Shown: piece by piece, positions 13,401 through 25,381 of the stretch
Layout: every line of letters begins with the position of its first letter
Numbering within the stretch: the stretch's first letter is position 1
Source: Lithospermum erythrorhizon
Lineage: Eukaryota > Streptophyta > Magnoliopsida > Boraginales > Boraginaceae
NCBI GenBank assembly: GCA_019722365.1
Contig: JADFUC010001351.1
Coordinates: forward strand, 186,001-250,000
DNA length: 64,000 bases
Reading direction: 5' to 3'
The notes under the pieces: generated by a model
What the model was told of the DNA's origin: nothing
Database searches by the model: none
What the model saw: only the letters and a program-made list of their open reading frames with translations
Made by a program: the position numbers and the translations under genes

Positions 13401-16400
13401 ATCGACAGCCAAGCAGTCTAGCCATTCCTCGTTTAAGCAAGATTTATAAGGGATTGTTATTGCTTCTTCACCAACCCAGTGTTTCACCTAGATGCTTCCC
13501 CGGTCGGCATCTTTTGGTCGACGGGTCTATTTGCACACTCATTCGCGTCACGACCAAGTCATGGATCCTCATACGCCAAGTACGCGGGTTATACAAGTAG
13601 ACTCATGGCTGCAGGCTCTGGTCGCCTGCATAATTGTCACCCCCGGCCGGATCAAGCTAGTCACGACGGTTGGCTTCCTTTGTTTTTTATGATCATAAGC
13701 CTCAGCTTTACGAAGATGTTACATCTTCGAGCCTTCATATTAACACGCGGGTTTCCATTGGGACCGCTTGGTACGGAAAGGTACTCACCAACAAGCGCCT
13801 GGCTGGGCTTTCATTCCATCCCGCGTTAGAAATCGACAGCGAGATAAATGGATGCCGTGGCCGCCCAGTTCCTGAGGATTTGCATGATATTCCTCATGGG
13901 TCGAGAAAGTTCGGCCATGCCTTTAAGGAGTCTACTAGCCGATCCAAGTGATACTAAGCATGGCTTCGACGTCAGTTCTTTCCGGGCCAGCATTAGCCTC
14001 CCTCCTCATATCCCTAGTAGCGTGTGGCCTGGCCGTCCGCCCTAGTCTGGGTCCGCAAGCCCAATTCGCCTCGCAGGACGAGGATCCCAAACATGCCAGG
14101 GTGCCTATCTGTAAGGATTGACTCTACTCATGTAGCATCTCACGAGATGTCTCGTGACCGTCTACGGTATAGCTCTTGTCTTTTCTCTCTTTTTTATTCA
14201 TTTCATACTATTTTATCTTGTCGCTAACTCGCTGCCTGCTTACAATCGAATCACCAGGAAGTATCTTCTTTCCTGAGCCGCGGGGTTTGCACTCAGGTTG
14301 TGGATACTTTAGCGAAGTCTCGCGGGACCGACGGCTTATCCTTCTCGGTGTTTCAAGCCACCCCGGGTTTCATTTCATCATATTCGAATGTTTTCCTTCC
14401 CTAATTGCATCACTTTTCTTGTCTTCAGAGTCTGAAACAGACTCGTCCCCGAAGGACTCCGACTAGCCCCTCGTACGCTTAGCGCCGAGGAACATCGTGG
14501 TTTGTATGGTCAGCAGAGATTATCGACATGATCAAGCAATGCCTCCACTAGTGTTCAACAGACGAGCCTTATCTTTCAGACAACCTATAAGTGGCTTCAT
14601 GGAATCAAGCCTCACAGGTAAAGATAATGGTAATTTTCTAGCGGAAGAGAGGAGCATCATGGCCACTTTAAGTGCTCGTAGAATTTAGCACATGATTTGG
14701 TTCTATCATGGCGCAGTTTTAAGGCCATCTTTCTAAGGCTCGCCGCATCAAGAAAATTAAGTATGCTACTCCATTAAGATCTGCGGATAAGCTCACATCG
14801 CTGTGGCCTCTATGTAGGAGTTTTCTTCCAAGCCGCCTATGAAAAAAGAAACCGCTGGGAAATTTTGTGCTACCATGTCATGAGGACACGCTTTTTTAGA
14901 CAAGAGTCGGAATGAGCCATATCATGTAGGCTCTTCGTGATCGTGTGGTCTCCCAAGAGTTCCCGCGATCGCCGGTATTGAGGCTGGTATCAATCGCTTC
15001 TCCGGTCGCTTTTGTTGGAGGAGATAATTGAAACGATGCGGGGAGCGTCAGAGCGGCCGAGCATGTAGTTGGGATAGCCTTGCATAGATTTGAAGCGGAG
15101 CTCTTCTAGTTTTTTTTGTATTCCGCATCTCTTTCGATTATTTTATCGCTTTTAATACTTTGTAGTAGACTTTTCCTTGTTGGGATGAGTTTTTTTTATT
15201 ATATCTATATATTTCTTTCTCTCTCTTCATTTTATTCAAATTGCCATATGGTCTCTTCAAATTTCTCGCACTGACCCTCTCCAAGTTGAGTTTTGACGCT
15301 TATACTTTCTATACTTAGGAGTTATATCAAGTTAACCTTATATCCGAGGGTCACAATTTATCCTCGTGTTCAAGAGTCTATGTGTGCTTAACCTCATACC
15401 CGAGGTTCGACGTTTCTATACCGTGTCTCGTGAGTAGGCGGCGCTTATCCTCATGCTTAGGAGGTTGAAAATTTATACCATGTTCAAGAGTGGTCAAGGC
15501 TTTTATCCTCATGCTCGGGGAGGAGCGCGCGCTTATCCTCTACGCCAAGCAGGGGATTCGGCTGCTTAGAAACGCTGACTTTGGGTTTCGATAGTCTCAC
15601 GAGCTTAAAGCCTCAACTTATCAATCGCCACGGACGGGGCGTTGTTGACACGCTGACCACCGCTGACCCATCTGCATATCGGTTCAACAGTTGGCCTGAA
15701 TGCCTGGCTTGCCACCGACTCGCCTGAGGCCTCCGTAAGGTCGCGCCTCCATTTTCCGCATAAAAATATCAATTTTTCCCATTCAATTCAATTGCTTGAG
15801 GAAAAACGCATTTGAAGGCCTTAAACACATCCAAAACATGAATTTAATCCGTAACTACAATTTTATTGAACTTTTTCAATTGGAATTTTGTAAAAAAAAA
15901 ATTACCAAAAATTAATTATATAATAAACATTTTCAGAATCAAAATTATTTTTCCGACACTTAAACTATCTGTACCCTAATTTTTTGGAGATGGTTCTAGC
16001 CCTCTCTCGAATGCGTAAAAAATTGGTGGAATTGTTCAAATATTTGAAACGCCTCAAATCCAATAAAACGTTTAGATTTCAATCCAAAAATGTTTAAAAA
16101 AAAATTTTCAATTCATGAAATACAAATCTAAATTCAAATCACCAAATTAACAATATGATGAACTTGAACAATTGTATAAAACACATATTTATTTATGGAT
16201 CAATTTTTCATAACATATATTCATGGTCAAGAATATATAATATGAAAAACGACATAAAATGTGTTTATATAACAAATTATATATAAAATGTAATCGAAAT
16301 TATACAACTTAAACATGCCTACGATTCCAATTATTGAAAATTACGCAACTAATTCATAATAAACATGAACAAATGGAACTAAGATCAATAAATGTATATA

Positions 16401-17777
16401 AAATCTAATTACAAAACATACATATAATTAAATTCATACACGTATTTAACGCAAAGAGTACTTACAATACGCAGCAGAGCATATCACAAACTTTCTCAAC
16501 CGATACCTCCTTTGAATACCTTAGCACCTCCAAATGAAATGCCTCCAGTTAGTCCACACCAAGAGCGGTTGAATCTCGTGATTGGATTTGAAAGAATCTA
16601 AGGAACTATCGATTAACAAATACGAGTCAAAACTGACTCAAATTTGGCAGGCTTTATGGGCGGCGTATCGGCAGTGGTGCGACACCAGGTTTTGTCATTT
16701 TCTAACTCCTCAAATATATAGATACAACCCCTTCTCGCCCGAATATCTCAACTCATTAATAATTAAGCTAACCCGTTGTGTTCAAGCACTAACTTATTAC
16801 TAAGCTTAGTAAAATGATTTCACAAGTTACAAGTGAACTATATTAGTTACGCCATTCAATAAACTTACAAGTTTATTTATTCGATTTAGTTCAATATGGA
16901 TTTTATACTATAACTAGTAAATGAAGTGTTACAATAATTCTCGCAACGAGCATAATTATAGAAATCAAAATACTCTGATTTCCAATAGTGAACTATGTGG
17001 TGTTTGGGGTTTCCAACTCCATCAAACTGTTGGAATTGGGCCGAGTACGCGAGGCATTCTCACCGGTCTATGTCGGAGGTATGTGGCTCGACATAGGAAT
17101 ATGCAGGAGCCGACCTCATCCCCATTATCTTTATCGCACTCCACATGAACTCCTTAGTTGCGTTAAGGGATTGTCCCGTCACCGAGACAACTGGGCAATT
17201 TCAGAGTTTTGCTGCCGCCTGGTGCATGCTCAAGGCTTCGTCATGAGACGCTTAGTGTCTCTAGTGTAGCTTGAGGGAGTAGGCGCCACGGGGCTTAGTA
17301 CCCTTGGGGCAATGTACGCTCGTATTTGATGCTCGTGGATCGACTACCTTCCTGCCTAAATGGGATAATGAAGTCGCCTTGGCGCTGCATTTGTTTGGCC
17401 AAGTCCTCGATCACTTCAAGGAGCAATTTACTTGTTCTTCTCCGCAGTCGCTTACTCCCGGCTATCATCAAGTAGCACATCGTAGCTAGCTGAGTCATGG
17501 TAGACTCTCTCATGGTGTAGCCGGACGTAGAATCATTACCGATGTAGACGAATACCGCCCGGTAGGCTCTAGGCCTCCGTGATATTCAGTTCTTACGCCG
17601 CACGGTGACAAGACATTCGACAATCTCGGCGCCAGAAATTGCCTTCAGAAGTTACCCGTAGCTTCTAAGGCTTCTACAATATGTTTACACTAGAGACCAA
17701 CAAGAAGTTTATCTTTTGGAAGCATCTCTCCGAGTCGAAAGATAAGAAGTTATAGATACCTATCAAGCCGCCAAGAC
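10432..17777. other. Internal region of the outer element, no recognisable coding
   Basis: This is 7.3 kb between the outer LTRs. Composition is mixed, with GC-richer stretches at about 12.4-14.6 kb and 17.0-17.7 kb and AT-rich ones at about 15.8-16.4 kb. Open frames up to 143 codons (13169-13600, plus) overlap one another in all plus frames and resemble no gag, protease, RT, RNase H or integrase motif. I therefore do not call genes here. Confidence 0.55.
15600..16987 (-). repeat. Possible Copia leader and LTR fragment inside the outer element
   Basis: The right edge, ACTCTGATTTCCAA at about 16985, resembles the start of a Copia LTR read on the minus strand. The interior has the motif (A/G)TCCACACC and an AT-rich stretch laid out like the LTR and leader of the element at 1357-9795: a GC-rich patch, then an AT-rich leader, then the LTR. 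Direct base identity with that element is low, so it would be another family. Its left boundary is not visible. Confidence 0.35.
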
Positions 17778-19419
17778 TGTGAATCTAGATAGATTTTATT
17801 ATGTATGAGCATGCGCACCAATACAAAGAAATGCCTGGGCTGGGAAATCCAATCTAGGTACAAAAAAATTTATCAAACGATTGAGGTCCCGACTATCGCC
17901 TATTACTCTCTAAATGCACTTCTAACTTCGGTGACGACGGACTATTTAGTGTGGGGCTTCGGGAATCGACTCTCGACTCGAGGTCTTGACGCCCATTTTA
18001 TGGCTAGATTTGCGCTCGGACCGCCAGATGATCCTAAGTCGACTTCACTCAAGGCTAGACCGTCAGATGATCCTAAGCTTCGGGATTGATTTCAGGCCTC
18101 AATTCTGACGCGAGACTCGTATGAGTCCTGATCAACGTAATCTCTCAGACCGATGTACACTTAAGTCTTGGACTCAGGTCTCACTGATACGGTCCGAGCA
18201 AGTGGTGCCTTGTAGCAACAGATACCCGCATGGCTGTCCGAATCCTCGATCTTTAGTCTTTAAACTCGAGTCGGGACTTACACTTAATTTCGCTTATGTG
18301 TCTGAAGAAGTTAGCGCCCTTTACTGGGCCTGGACCACACCGACCGAAAGCCAGCGCCGCGCCTTATTCTTTGATCTTCAAAGCTATTCAAAGTTGATAT
18401 GCTTGTAGCCAAGAGGATGCCTTAGTAGCTTACTCCGTGTTTCTCGATTGCATAGACAGGATTACGCAGCCTTATATCATGCCCCATGATGCATAAATGC
18501 GGCATTTCAGAAATTAATACCGTAGCTTATTTGATTTGGCGGTGATCTATATTAGAGTCTCATTAGTTTTGCTTGATCATGAATTATCAAGCAGTGCCAT
18601 TCAACTCAGACTCCACTCTCGGGCACCTGGGCTCAAGATTTTGGCGTTGCTCACTCGCCTTCAATTCTAGGCACTTCACAGCTTATGCGCCAAGATTGAT
18701 GTTTTTCTTCCCGAATAAAGAATAATCTTCAAAGCTTACGTAAGAAATACCTCTAAGTCGTTTTACGCTAAATTATCTCAAGAAATTGTATTTCAGACAA
18801 AATTTCGTTATAATAGGCCGCATTTATGCGCGCTTTTCCGATTGGTTGATCCATAATCACCGAATTTTGATCTTTTAAACGCGAATTTGAGGCACGATTT
18901 CGAGCCGCCGATTTTTTGAAAATTACTACCAACTCTAAGCATAGCTGGGTGCCTATTTGACGTAATCAAGAAGGTTTCTTGATCTTTTTTGTACTAAACA
19001 TTTTCATATTAGTCCCGAATTTTTGGAAAGTGTTCGCTTAAACCAGCTTCTTTTCTGTAGTCTTTATTTTGAAGTTTTCTAATCCTATATTTCAAAGCCA
19101 AATAAATTTAAATTGGATGTAATAAATTTGGGGATTTTCGAGCCCCAAATGACATTTAATTGTGCATTATTTTAATCTCGTTGAAGTTAAAATTTAGGGT
19201 TAATTAATATATAAAACCCTAATTTTGACTTTAATTTAATTTCAGGAGCTTAATTCCCGGAAACCCTTATTATTTCATACGTGTTTAATTTTTATTAGGG
19301 CTCGGATTGAACCCTAATTGCCACGTATAGCTAGTGTAATCAATTTTTTTTAATCGATTTCACCGATTAAAATAAATCGATTTTTATTAAATTTATTTAA
19401 TAAATTTCGACTGTCTACA
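17778..19419. repeat. Right LTR of outer element
   Basis: This starts TGTGAATCTAGATAG and ends TACA at 19419, followed by GCATA. It is uninterrupted and so gives the full LTR length of about 1.64 kb. Two open frames inside (17805-18089 and 18121-18408) have no family match and no counterpart frame in the left LTR, so they are treated as chance. Confidence 0.75.
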
Positions 19420-19742
19420 GCATATTGAGTTAAAGTTTCTCTTTTGAACAAAAACAAAAAATATGTGCATCATAAACATAAACCATATTAGAACTATTTC
19501 AATTTTGATGAAGTTTGTAAAAATTTGTAATAGAACTTGCAGTATTAGGCCTCCATTCGATAGAAGACTTGTTTATCTGATGCACCTCCAAAAAGTTTAT
19601 CCATACTTTTGATTTCATGATATCTGAAGAATACCTCGTGAATACCTGTAAAAAAATACACATCCGAAAACAGAATAAAATGAGATGGTTGTTTCGATTC
19701 GATTAAAATAAGGCCAGTTGCGATCATTAATCATACGTGGTA

Positions 19743-19977
19743 CTCCCTCCAATTTATTTTAATTATCGTTTGATTTTTTTGAAATTAAACTTTAACCATT
19801 AATTACTAATTATTCCTTATTCTAAAAAATATAAAATTTATATCATTAGATTCATCTTTTAAAATATTTTCATAATATTAATTTTTAAAATTTTTTAAGA
19901 CTATAATTAAGAAGTAAGTGAATATTAAAGATTTATCTCGATATGTAATAAAGACAATTAAAATGAATTAAGAAGAA
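19743..19977. mobile_element. Stowaway-type MITE
   Basis: The left end is CTCCCTCCAATTTATTTTAA and the right end is the approximate reverse complement (CAATTAAAATGAATTAAGAAGAA). The element is flanked by TA at 19741-19742 and 19978-19979. CTCCCTCC ends, TA target duplication and a length of about 235 bp are the Stowaway (Tc1/mariner-derived) pattern. It has no coding capacity. Confidence 0.7.
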
Positions 19978-20679
19978 TATATATTACTCGAAATTAAGTT
20001 AATTTCAGGATTTATTACAACATTATTTTAAGCCCTCGATTCTCGCTACTCTTCGGTGTTGTGCGATTTCTTTCTTACATTTTCTCTTTAATGCTTTTAG
20101 CTAACGCATAAAGGGAATAATTAAAAGTAAAAGCAAGCTTTTATTTTCTTCATCAGTTTATGCCATACACCCTTATATATACTCTTTCAAACTTTTGCTT
20201 TTCTAAAAGTTATTTAAACAAGCAAAGCCTTTGTCTCTACGGAATAGGCTTTCGCTCAAAGATTTCATGAAACCCAATTTAATAAAAGGATCATTTTTCT
20301 AAAAAGGTTTCAAAGGGCATAAGGTGAGATGATAATAAAAGAAAAAATATTTGATATCAGATTTCAGTATGAAATTTCAAATGAAAACAATTTGCTAAAA
20401 AGATACTGTCTAATTTTTTTTAAATATTACGGAATATACTTTATTAAATTGACCATGACATATATAAGTAGGCCTTTCAACCAGATTGAAAAATACCTTT
20501 TGCAGAGTTTGAACTGACTCTATACGCATCGAGTATGAACTCTTATTTTTGCGATATTAGGTAGAACCCTTCCAAATAATTGATGAATCAATTGAACCCC
20601 TTTCTCGATTCAATCTAAGTTTTTTGTTAAAAAAGAATTGATATTCTTGTGTTAATGCATATTATTAATTTAATACTTA

Positions 20680-22512
20680 CTAGTAAAATGTAAATATTTA
20701 TACTAAATATTTAAACTGAGATAACGAATAAAGAATTAACTATTTATATAAATTTATAAATTATACTTTGATTTATATTATAATTTATTTTGTTAATAGT
20801 TATATGATCCCTTTCTTTATAATTTTTTAATAAAAAATGTACCTTATGTTATTTTTATTGTTAGAAAACATCACTTTATCAATTGATAGTATAAATTCAT
20901 AGTTTTACTATTCAATTTTATTTTAAGTATTCATTTTAACATATTTTAATTGATGATTGACCAATAATAATATTTGACAAACTCAATAATATCAAGACTT
21001 TTTATTTATTAAATTCTCCAATTAGCCACGTAGTGTGCCACCAAAGATTCCACTGATTAGATGTCCTTATTCTCGAATGCTAAATACCCAAAACGAATTA
21101 TATCAAAAATAAACAATAAAGATGATATAACTTTTTAAAAACTATATCATTGCAATAATTTTTTAATAAAAAAATTAAACCTCAATAGTATATATGCTGA
21201 CATTATTACTGATATTTTAAACTTTTAAAATATGCAAATATAAATAAAAACTTTAATATAAAAGGTCGCTAAGAAGCTATCTTATAGAAGATTTATATTT
21301 GTACATTGAATGTTCATCAATAAAGTGGATTATATACATATAATATACATATTCATGCATGTATTTTTTAGACCATAATATCGGTGAATTATATTTCTAT
21401 AGTGTGAAAACTAATATATGTATTATAATGACAATATACTCTTATTTAGTTTACTAATTACTAATCAATGGAGTATTAAATAGTAAAGATTTTTTTTTAA
21501 TTTCCTTTCATATATTGAATTCAACTCTAATTAATTATTGCATCTATAGTTTATTGATAAAGATATATATTATAATAAAAATTAACTTTTAATTTCTTTT
21601 CATGTTATATATATTATAATAAAAATAATGAAATAAAAGAGTTCAAATCATTACTCCATTATATATATTATAATAAAAAATAAATTTTTGTTAAAATATT
21701 CAAAATTTATTACTCCCATCCATATACTAAATGATCACATGCTTGATTTAGTTTCGCTTCCAATCGACAAACTTTACGCTTTCACGATAAACATAATTTT
21801 AATTTGGAATACAATTCTATCGTCAATATTAAAGTACATTGAAAATATTAATATTTGATAATTTTCACCAAATATTATACAACATAAACAAAAATATTTG
21901 AATTATTAATTCAAGCAAAAATTTAAATTTAAACTTCGACAATCTATCATGAATCTGGCGAGTATTAATTAGATATGTAACTTTACTCTCTTTTAATTTC
22001 AATTATTAAAATATAATACAAAATATCACATAATAATTTAGATATATATTCTTTAATAATAATTTTTTGGATTAGAAAAATTATTTTTCAATTTATAATT
22101 GAATAATTATCATACAAAAAAAATCTAGTATGAGTAAACTAATTCATTACATTAAAATGGAATTTACTTATTAGTATGATAAAATTAAAACTCAAAGCAG
22201 ATATATCAAATATTTTTATCTGCTGATAAAAGATGCTGGTATTTTTTATATAATTCTGATTTAAGACAAGCTGAGCACGAATATACTTAATTAAGATATA
22301 CGAAAGTAGTAAAATCTCGTGACATATTATGCTATAGTTAGATAACTCCAACTATATTTGAATTGTTATAAAATTTTAGAAAAAAAATTTGGTGACTTAT
22401 TAATTATTAAATCATATACGAGTCATTTTTAAAATTTAGAAACATATTTTTCATCAATAAAAATATTATAATAAAGCCGCCAAATATAAGTAATTAAGAA
22501 TGCTAAAAAGAG
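20680..22512 (+). repeat. Left arm of the 4.7-kb palindrome
   Basis: This pairs with 23390-25381 throughout, with indels. The outer terminus lacks the GTGTAACGCAC hairpin seen at the other end, apparently by a short deletion after ACTAGTAAAATGTA. Confidence 0.7.
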
Positions 22513-23389
22513 AAAAACATAACTCACATTTTTATAAGTGGGGGATATATGTAATATATAATGAATGTTTAAACATATTATTAACACATACTATTAATTT
22601 AACTATTATATATAAATACTTGTTGACTCAAGTCCGAAATCAATCGAGTTTTAAATTAAGATTTGACATTCGATTTGAACTACTATGTCAAGGTATTCAT
22701 GTCGAACCCCGTCTAACCTTTGATTCCTTTTAGACTGGGTAAAGTTTCAAGATACAAAAACACCTTAAAATATTTCATTTTGAACAGAACTTGTTATATC
22801 CGAAAGCTACTAATAAAGACACTGAGAATTTAGAACTTAAGATGTGGTTTCATTTGCCAAAGTATTCCTAAGTTTTCTTCTTTTTACTATCATTATTTTG
22901 GAGTGGGGAGAGAGGGGGTTTGTAAGAGTAAAATTGCCTCGATCATGTGACATGTCACTGTAACGTATCACTGAATAAATAGTAAAGAAAAAAGTTTGCC
23001 ATTATTGCAAAATATGAGCTTTTAGATTTGTTCTTTTTCTAGTGGAAATAATGTTAGAAAAGTTTGCTTCAATTCTTCTGTGGACTTTAGTTATTTATCC
23101 TTGTCTTTCACAAATTTCAAGCTTTTTGGATGGGCATGTGAGACTGTTCGTCTTGTGACTTTCCGTTGTGGTTATGGACACTTTTGATTATTCAAATAAC
23201 TTGCAGGTTTTAATGTTTTATGAATATTGTATACCGAACAACACCAAGCATGTAATTTTGTTTGGACCAATGACCCGTTTGATTATATATATTATTTTAA
23301 AATATTTATCATTCGATCTCACATGTTTTAAAATGACTCTTTCGATCACATATTCTTTTACTTATAAAAGTGTAAGTTGTGTTTCTTCC

Positions 23390-25381
23390 CTTTTCACATT
23401 ACTAATTACTATATTACCCTTATTATAATATTTTCTATTGGTGGAAAAATATGTTTCTAAAATTTTAAAACGGACTCCTATAACAATTAATAATTAATAA
23501 GTCCTAAATTTTTACCTAAAATTCTATAACAACTAAATATAATTTTAGCTATCTACCTGCCTTTATAATACGCGCACGCTTACCACTTTCGTACATATGC
23601 TAATTACCATATGTTCATTATCTACATCTTTGGCCAATTATATATAAAATATTTAATATCTTTACCAACGTATAAAAGGTTATATAATAATAACGCTGAT
23701 TTTATTTTATTTATCATAACAATAAATAAATTCCATAAAATATTTAATATCTTTAACAATAAGTCTACTCATACTAAATTTTTTAGTATGATAATTATTT
23801 AATTATAAAATAAAAATAATTTTTCTAATTCAAAAAATTACCATTAAAGAATATATATCTAAATTATTATGTAATATTTTGTATTACATTACAATAATTG
23901 AAATAAAAATGCCGTTACATATCTAATACTCCCTCCATCCCCAATAGATCAAGGCGCTTAAATTTTAATTTTCACAAATTAAACATTAAATTCAAATATT
24001 TTATTTCTATTGTATAATATTTGGTAAAAAATGATCAAATAATAATATTTTCAATGTACTAGCTCTAATATTGACATTAAATTTTATTCAAATCAATTGT
24101 CAATTTGGAACACTTAAATCAAGCATGACAATCATTTAAGATGCGAGTAATGCATTCGGATATTTTATTCAAGAAATTAATTCTTATTATAATATACCCT
24201 CCTGCTCCCTTTGGCCAGTTTTTCTAACCATTCTCAGACATGTGACATGAAATTTAAAAGAATAAAAAGTACATTGAAAATGTGTGAATGGCCACCACTA
24301 AAACTATTATTTGGCCGACGATAATTTAATAAAAAAGTAGAAAAAAATCATACTGAAGTGTGAAATTATAATTTTCTATGCCAATGGCATGTTAATTAAA
24401 CAAAAATTGGCTGCAAGAAAGACAAGAAAGAGAAACTGGATGAGTATATAACATGTTAGCTTTTATACTTATATAAAAATATCTTTATCTATAAACTATA
24501 GATACACAATTACCAGCTTGAATTCAATATACGAAGTTTAAATTAAAAAAAAATTCAATCTTCACTATTTAATATTGATTAGTAATAGTAAACTAAATAA
24601 GAGTATATTGTCATAATAATACTTATATTAATTTTCACTCTATATGAAATATAATTCATCGATATTATAGTCTAAAAAATACATGCATCAATATGTATAT
24701 TATTGGTATATAATTCACTTTATTGCATGATATGTATATTATTGAGGTTTAACTTCTTATTAAAAAAATTATTGCACAAGATATAATTTTTAAAAGAGGC
24801 ATGTCATCTTTATTCCATTGATTTTCAATATAATTGATTTGGAGTATTTCACATTCGAACAAGGACATCTAATGCGCGAATTCTTCGGCCGCCATAAGTA
24901 CATAAAATTGAAAGAATTTCATAAAATGTTCGATATTATTTAGTTTTGTGCAAATATTATTGAGTCAATCATCAATTAAAATATGTTAAAATGAATACAT
25001 AAAATAAAATTGAATAGTAGAATTATGATAAATTTATACTATTAATCAATTGAGAAGTGATGTTTTCTAACAATAACTAAAGTAACTTAAGGTGCATTTA
25101 TTTTATTAAAAGAGAAAAGTGATATTTTATAACAATAAATAAAATTTCATAATGTGCATTCTTTTATTACACTTTGAAAATAAAGAGCAATATGGTAACA
25201 AAACTTTTAAATATATTATTAAAAATTATAAGGGATCATATAACTATGAACAAAATGAATTACGAAGTATAATATAAATCAAAAGTATAATTTATAAATT
25301 TACATAAATAGTTAATTACTTTATTTATTATCCTAGTTTAAATATTTGAAACTTATGTGTAACGCACGTACATTTTACTAG
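23390..25381 (-). repeat. Right arm of the 4.7-kb palindrome
   Basis: This is the reverse-complement partner of the left arm. It contains CTCCCTCCATCCCC near 23933, so a Stowaway-like end is embedded in this arm only. The terminal CTAG is followed by T at 25382. Confidence 0.7.

Larger units (their letters stand above)
637..19419. mobile_element. Outer LTR retrotransposon, LARD-like, with a nested Copia element
   Basis: Two direct repeats, 637-1356 continued at 9796-10431, and 17778-19419, align along their whole length. They share the start near CTAGATAGATTTTATTAT, the middle (for example CATTTTCATATTAG) and the end (ACTTTAATTTAATTT, then TACA). Both copies begin TGT and end TACA. The flanks are ACATA (632-636) and GCATA (19420-19424), a 4/5 target-site duplication, so I take these as the true ends. 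The internal region, 10432-17777, shows no gag or pol domain in any frame, which fits a large non-autonomous (LARD-like) element or a very decayed Gypsy element. Orientation and superfamily are unresolved: the bases after the left LTR (ACGCCGAACTCGGG) only loosely resemble a primer-binding site. Confidence 0.75.
20680..25381. mobile_element. Large inverted-repeat element with Helitron-like ends
   Basis: The left arm (20680 to about 22512) is the imperfect reverse complement of the right arm (about 23390 to 25381). Examples: AATTGATGATTGACC (about 20950) against GAGTCAATCATCAATT (24963), AGATGTCCTTATTC (21060) against GAACAAGGACATCTAA (24859), and CATACTCTTATTTAGTTTACT against AGTAAACTAAATAAGAGTAT. 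Both ends are CTAG with T outside. The right end also has GTGTAACGCAC followed by CATTTTACTAG, a weak form of the short hairpin before CTAGT at plant Helitron 3' ends. The loop of about 0.9 kb (22513-23389) has no gene I recognise. It could be two Helitron relatives inserted in opposite orientation or one inverted duplication. Confidence 0.7.

Noticed and set aside
13169..13600. 143-codon plus-strand frame in the outer element
   Set aside because: It is overlapped by other plus frames, has no retroviral or other motif, and sits in a decayed repeat.
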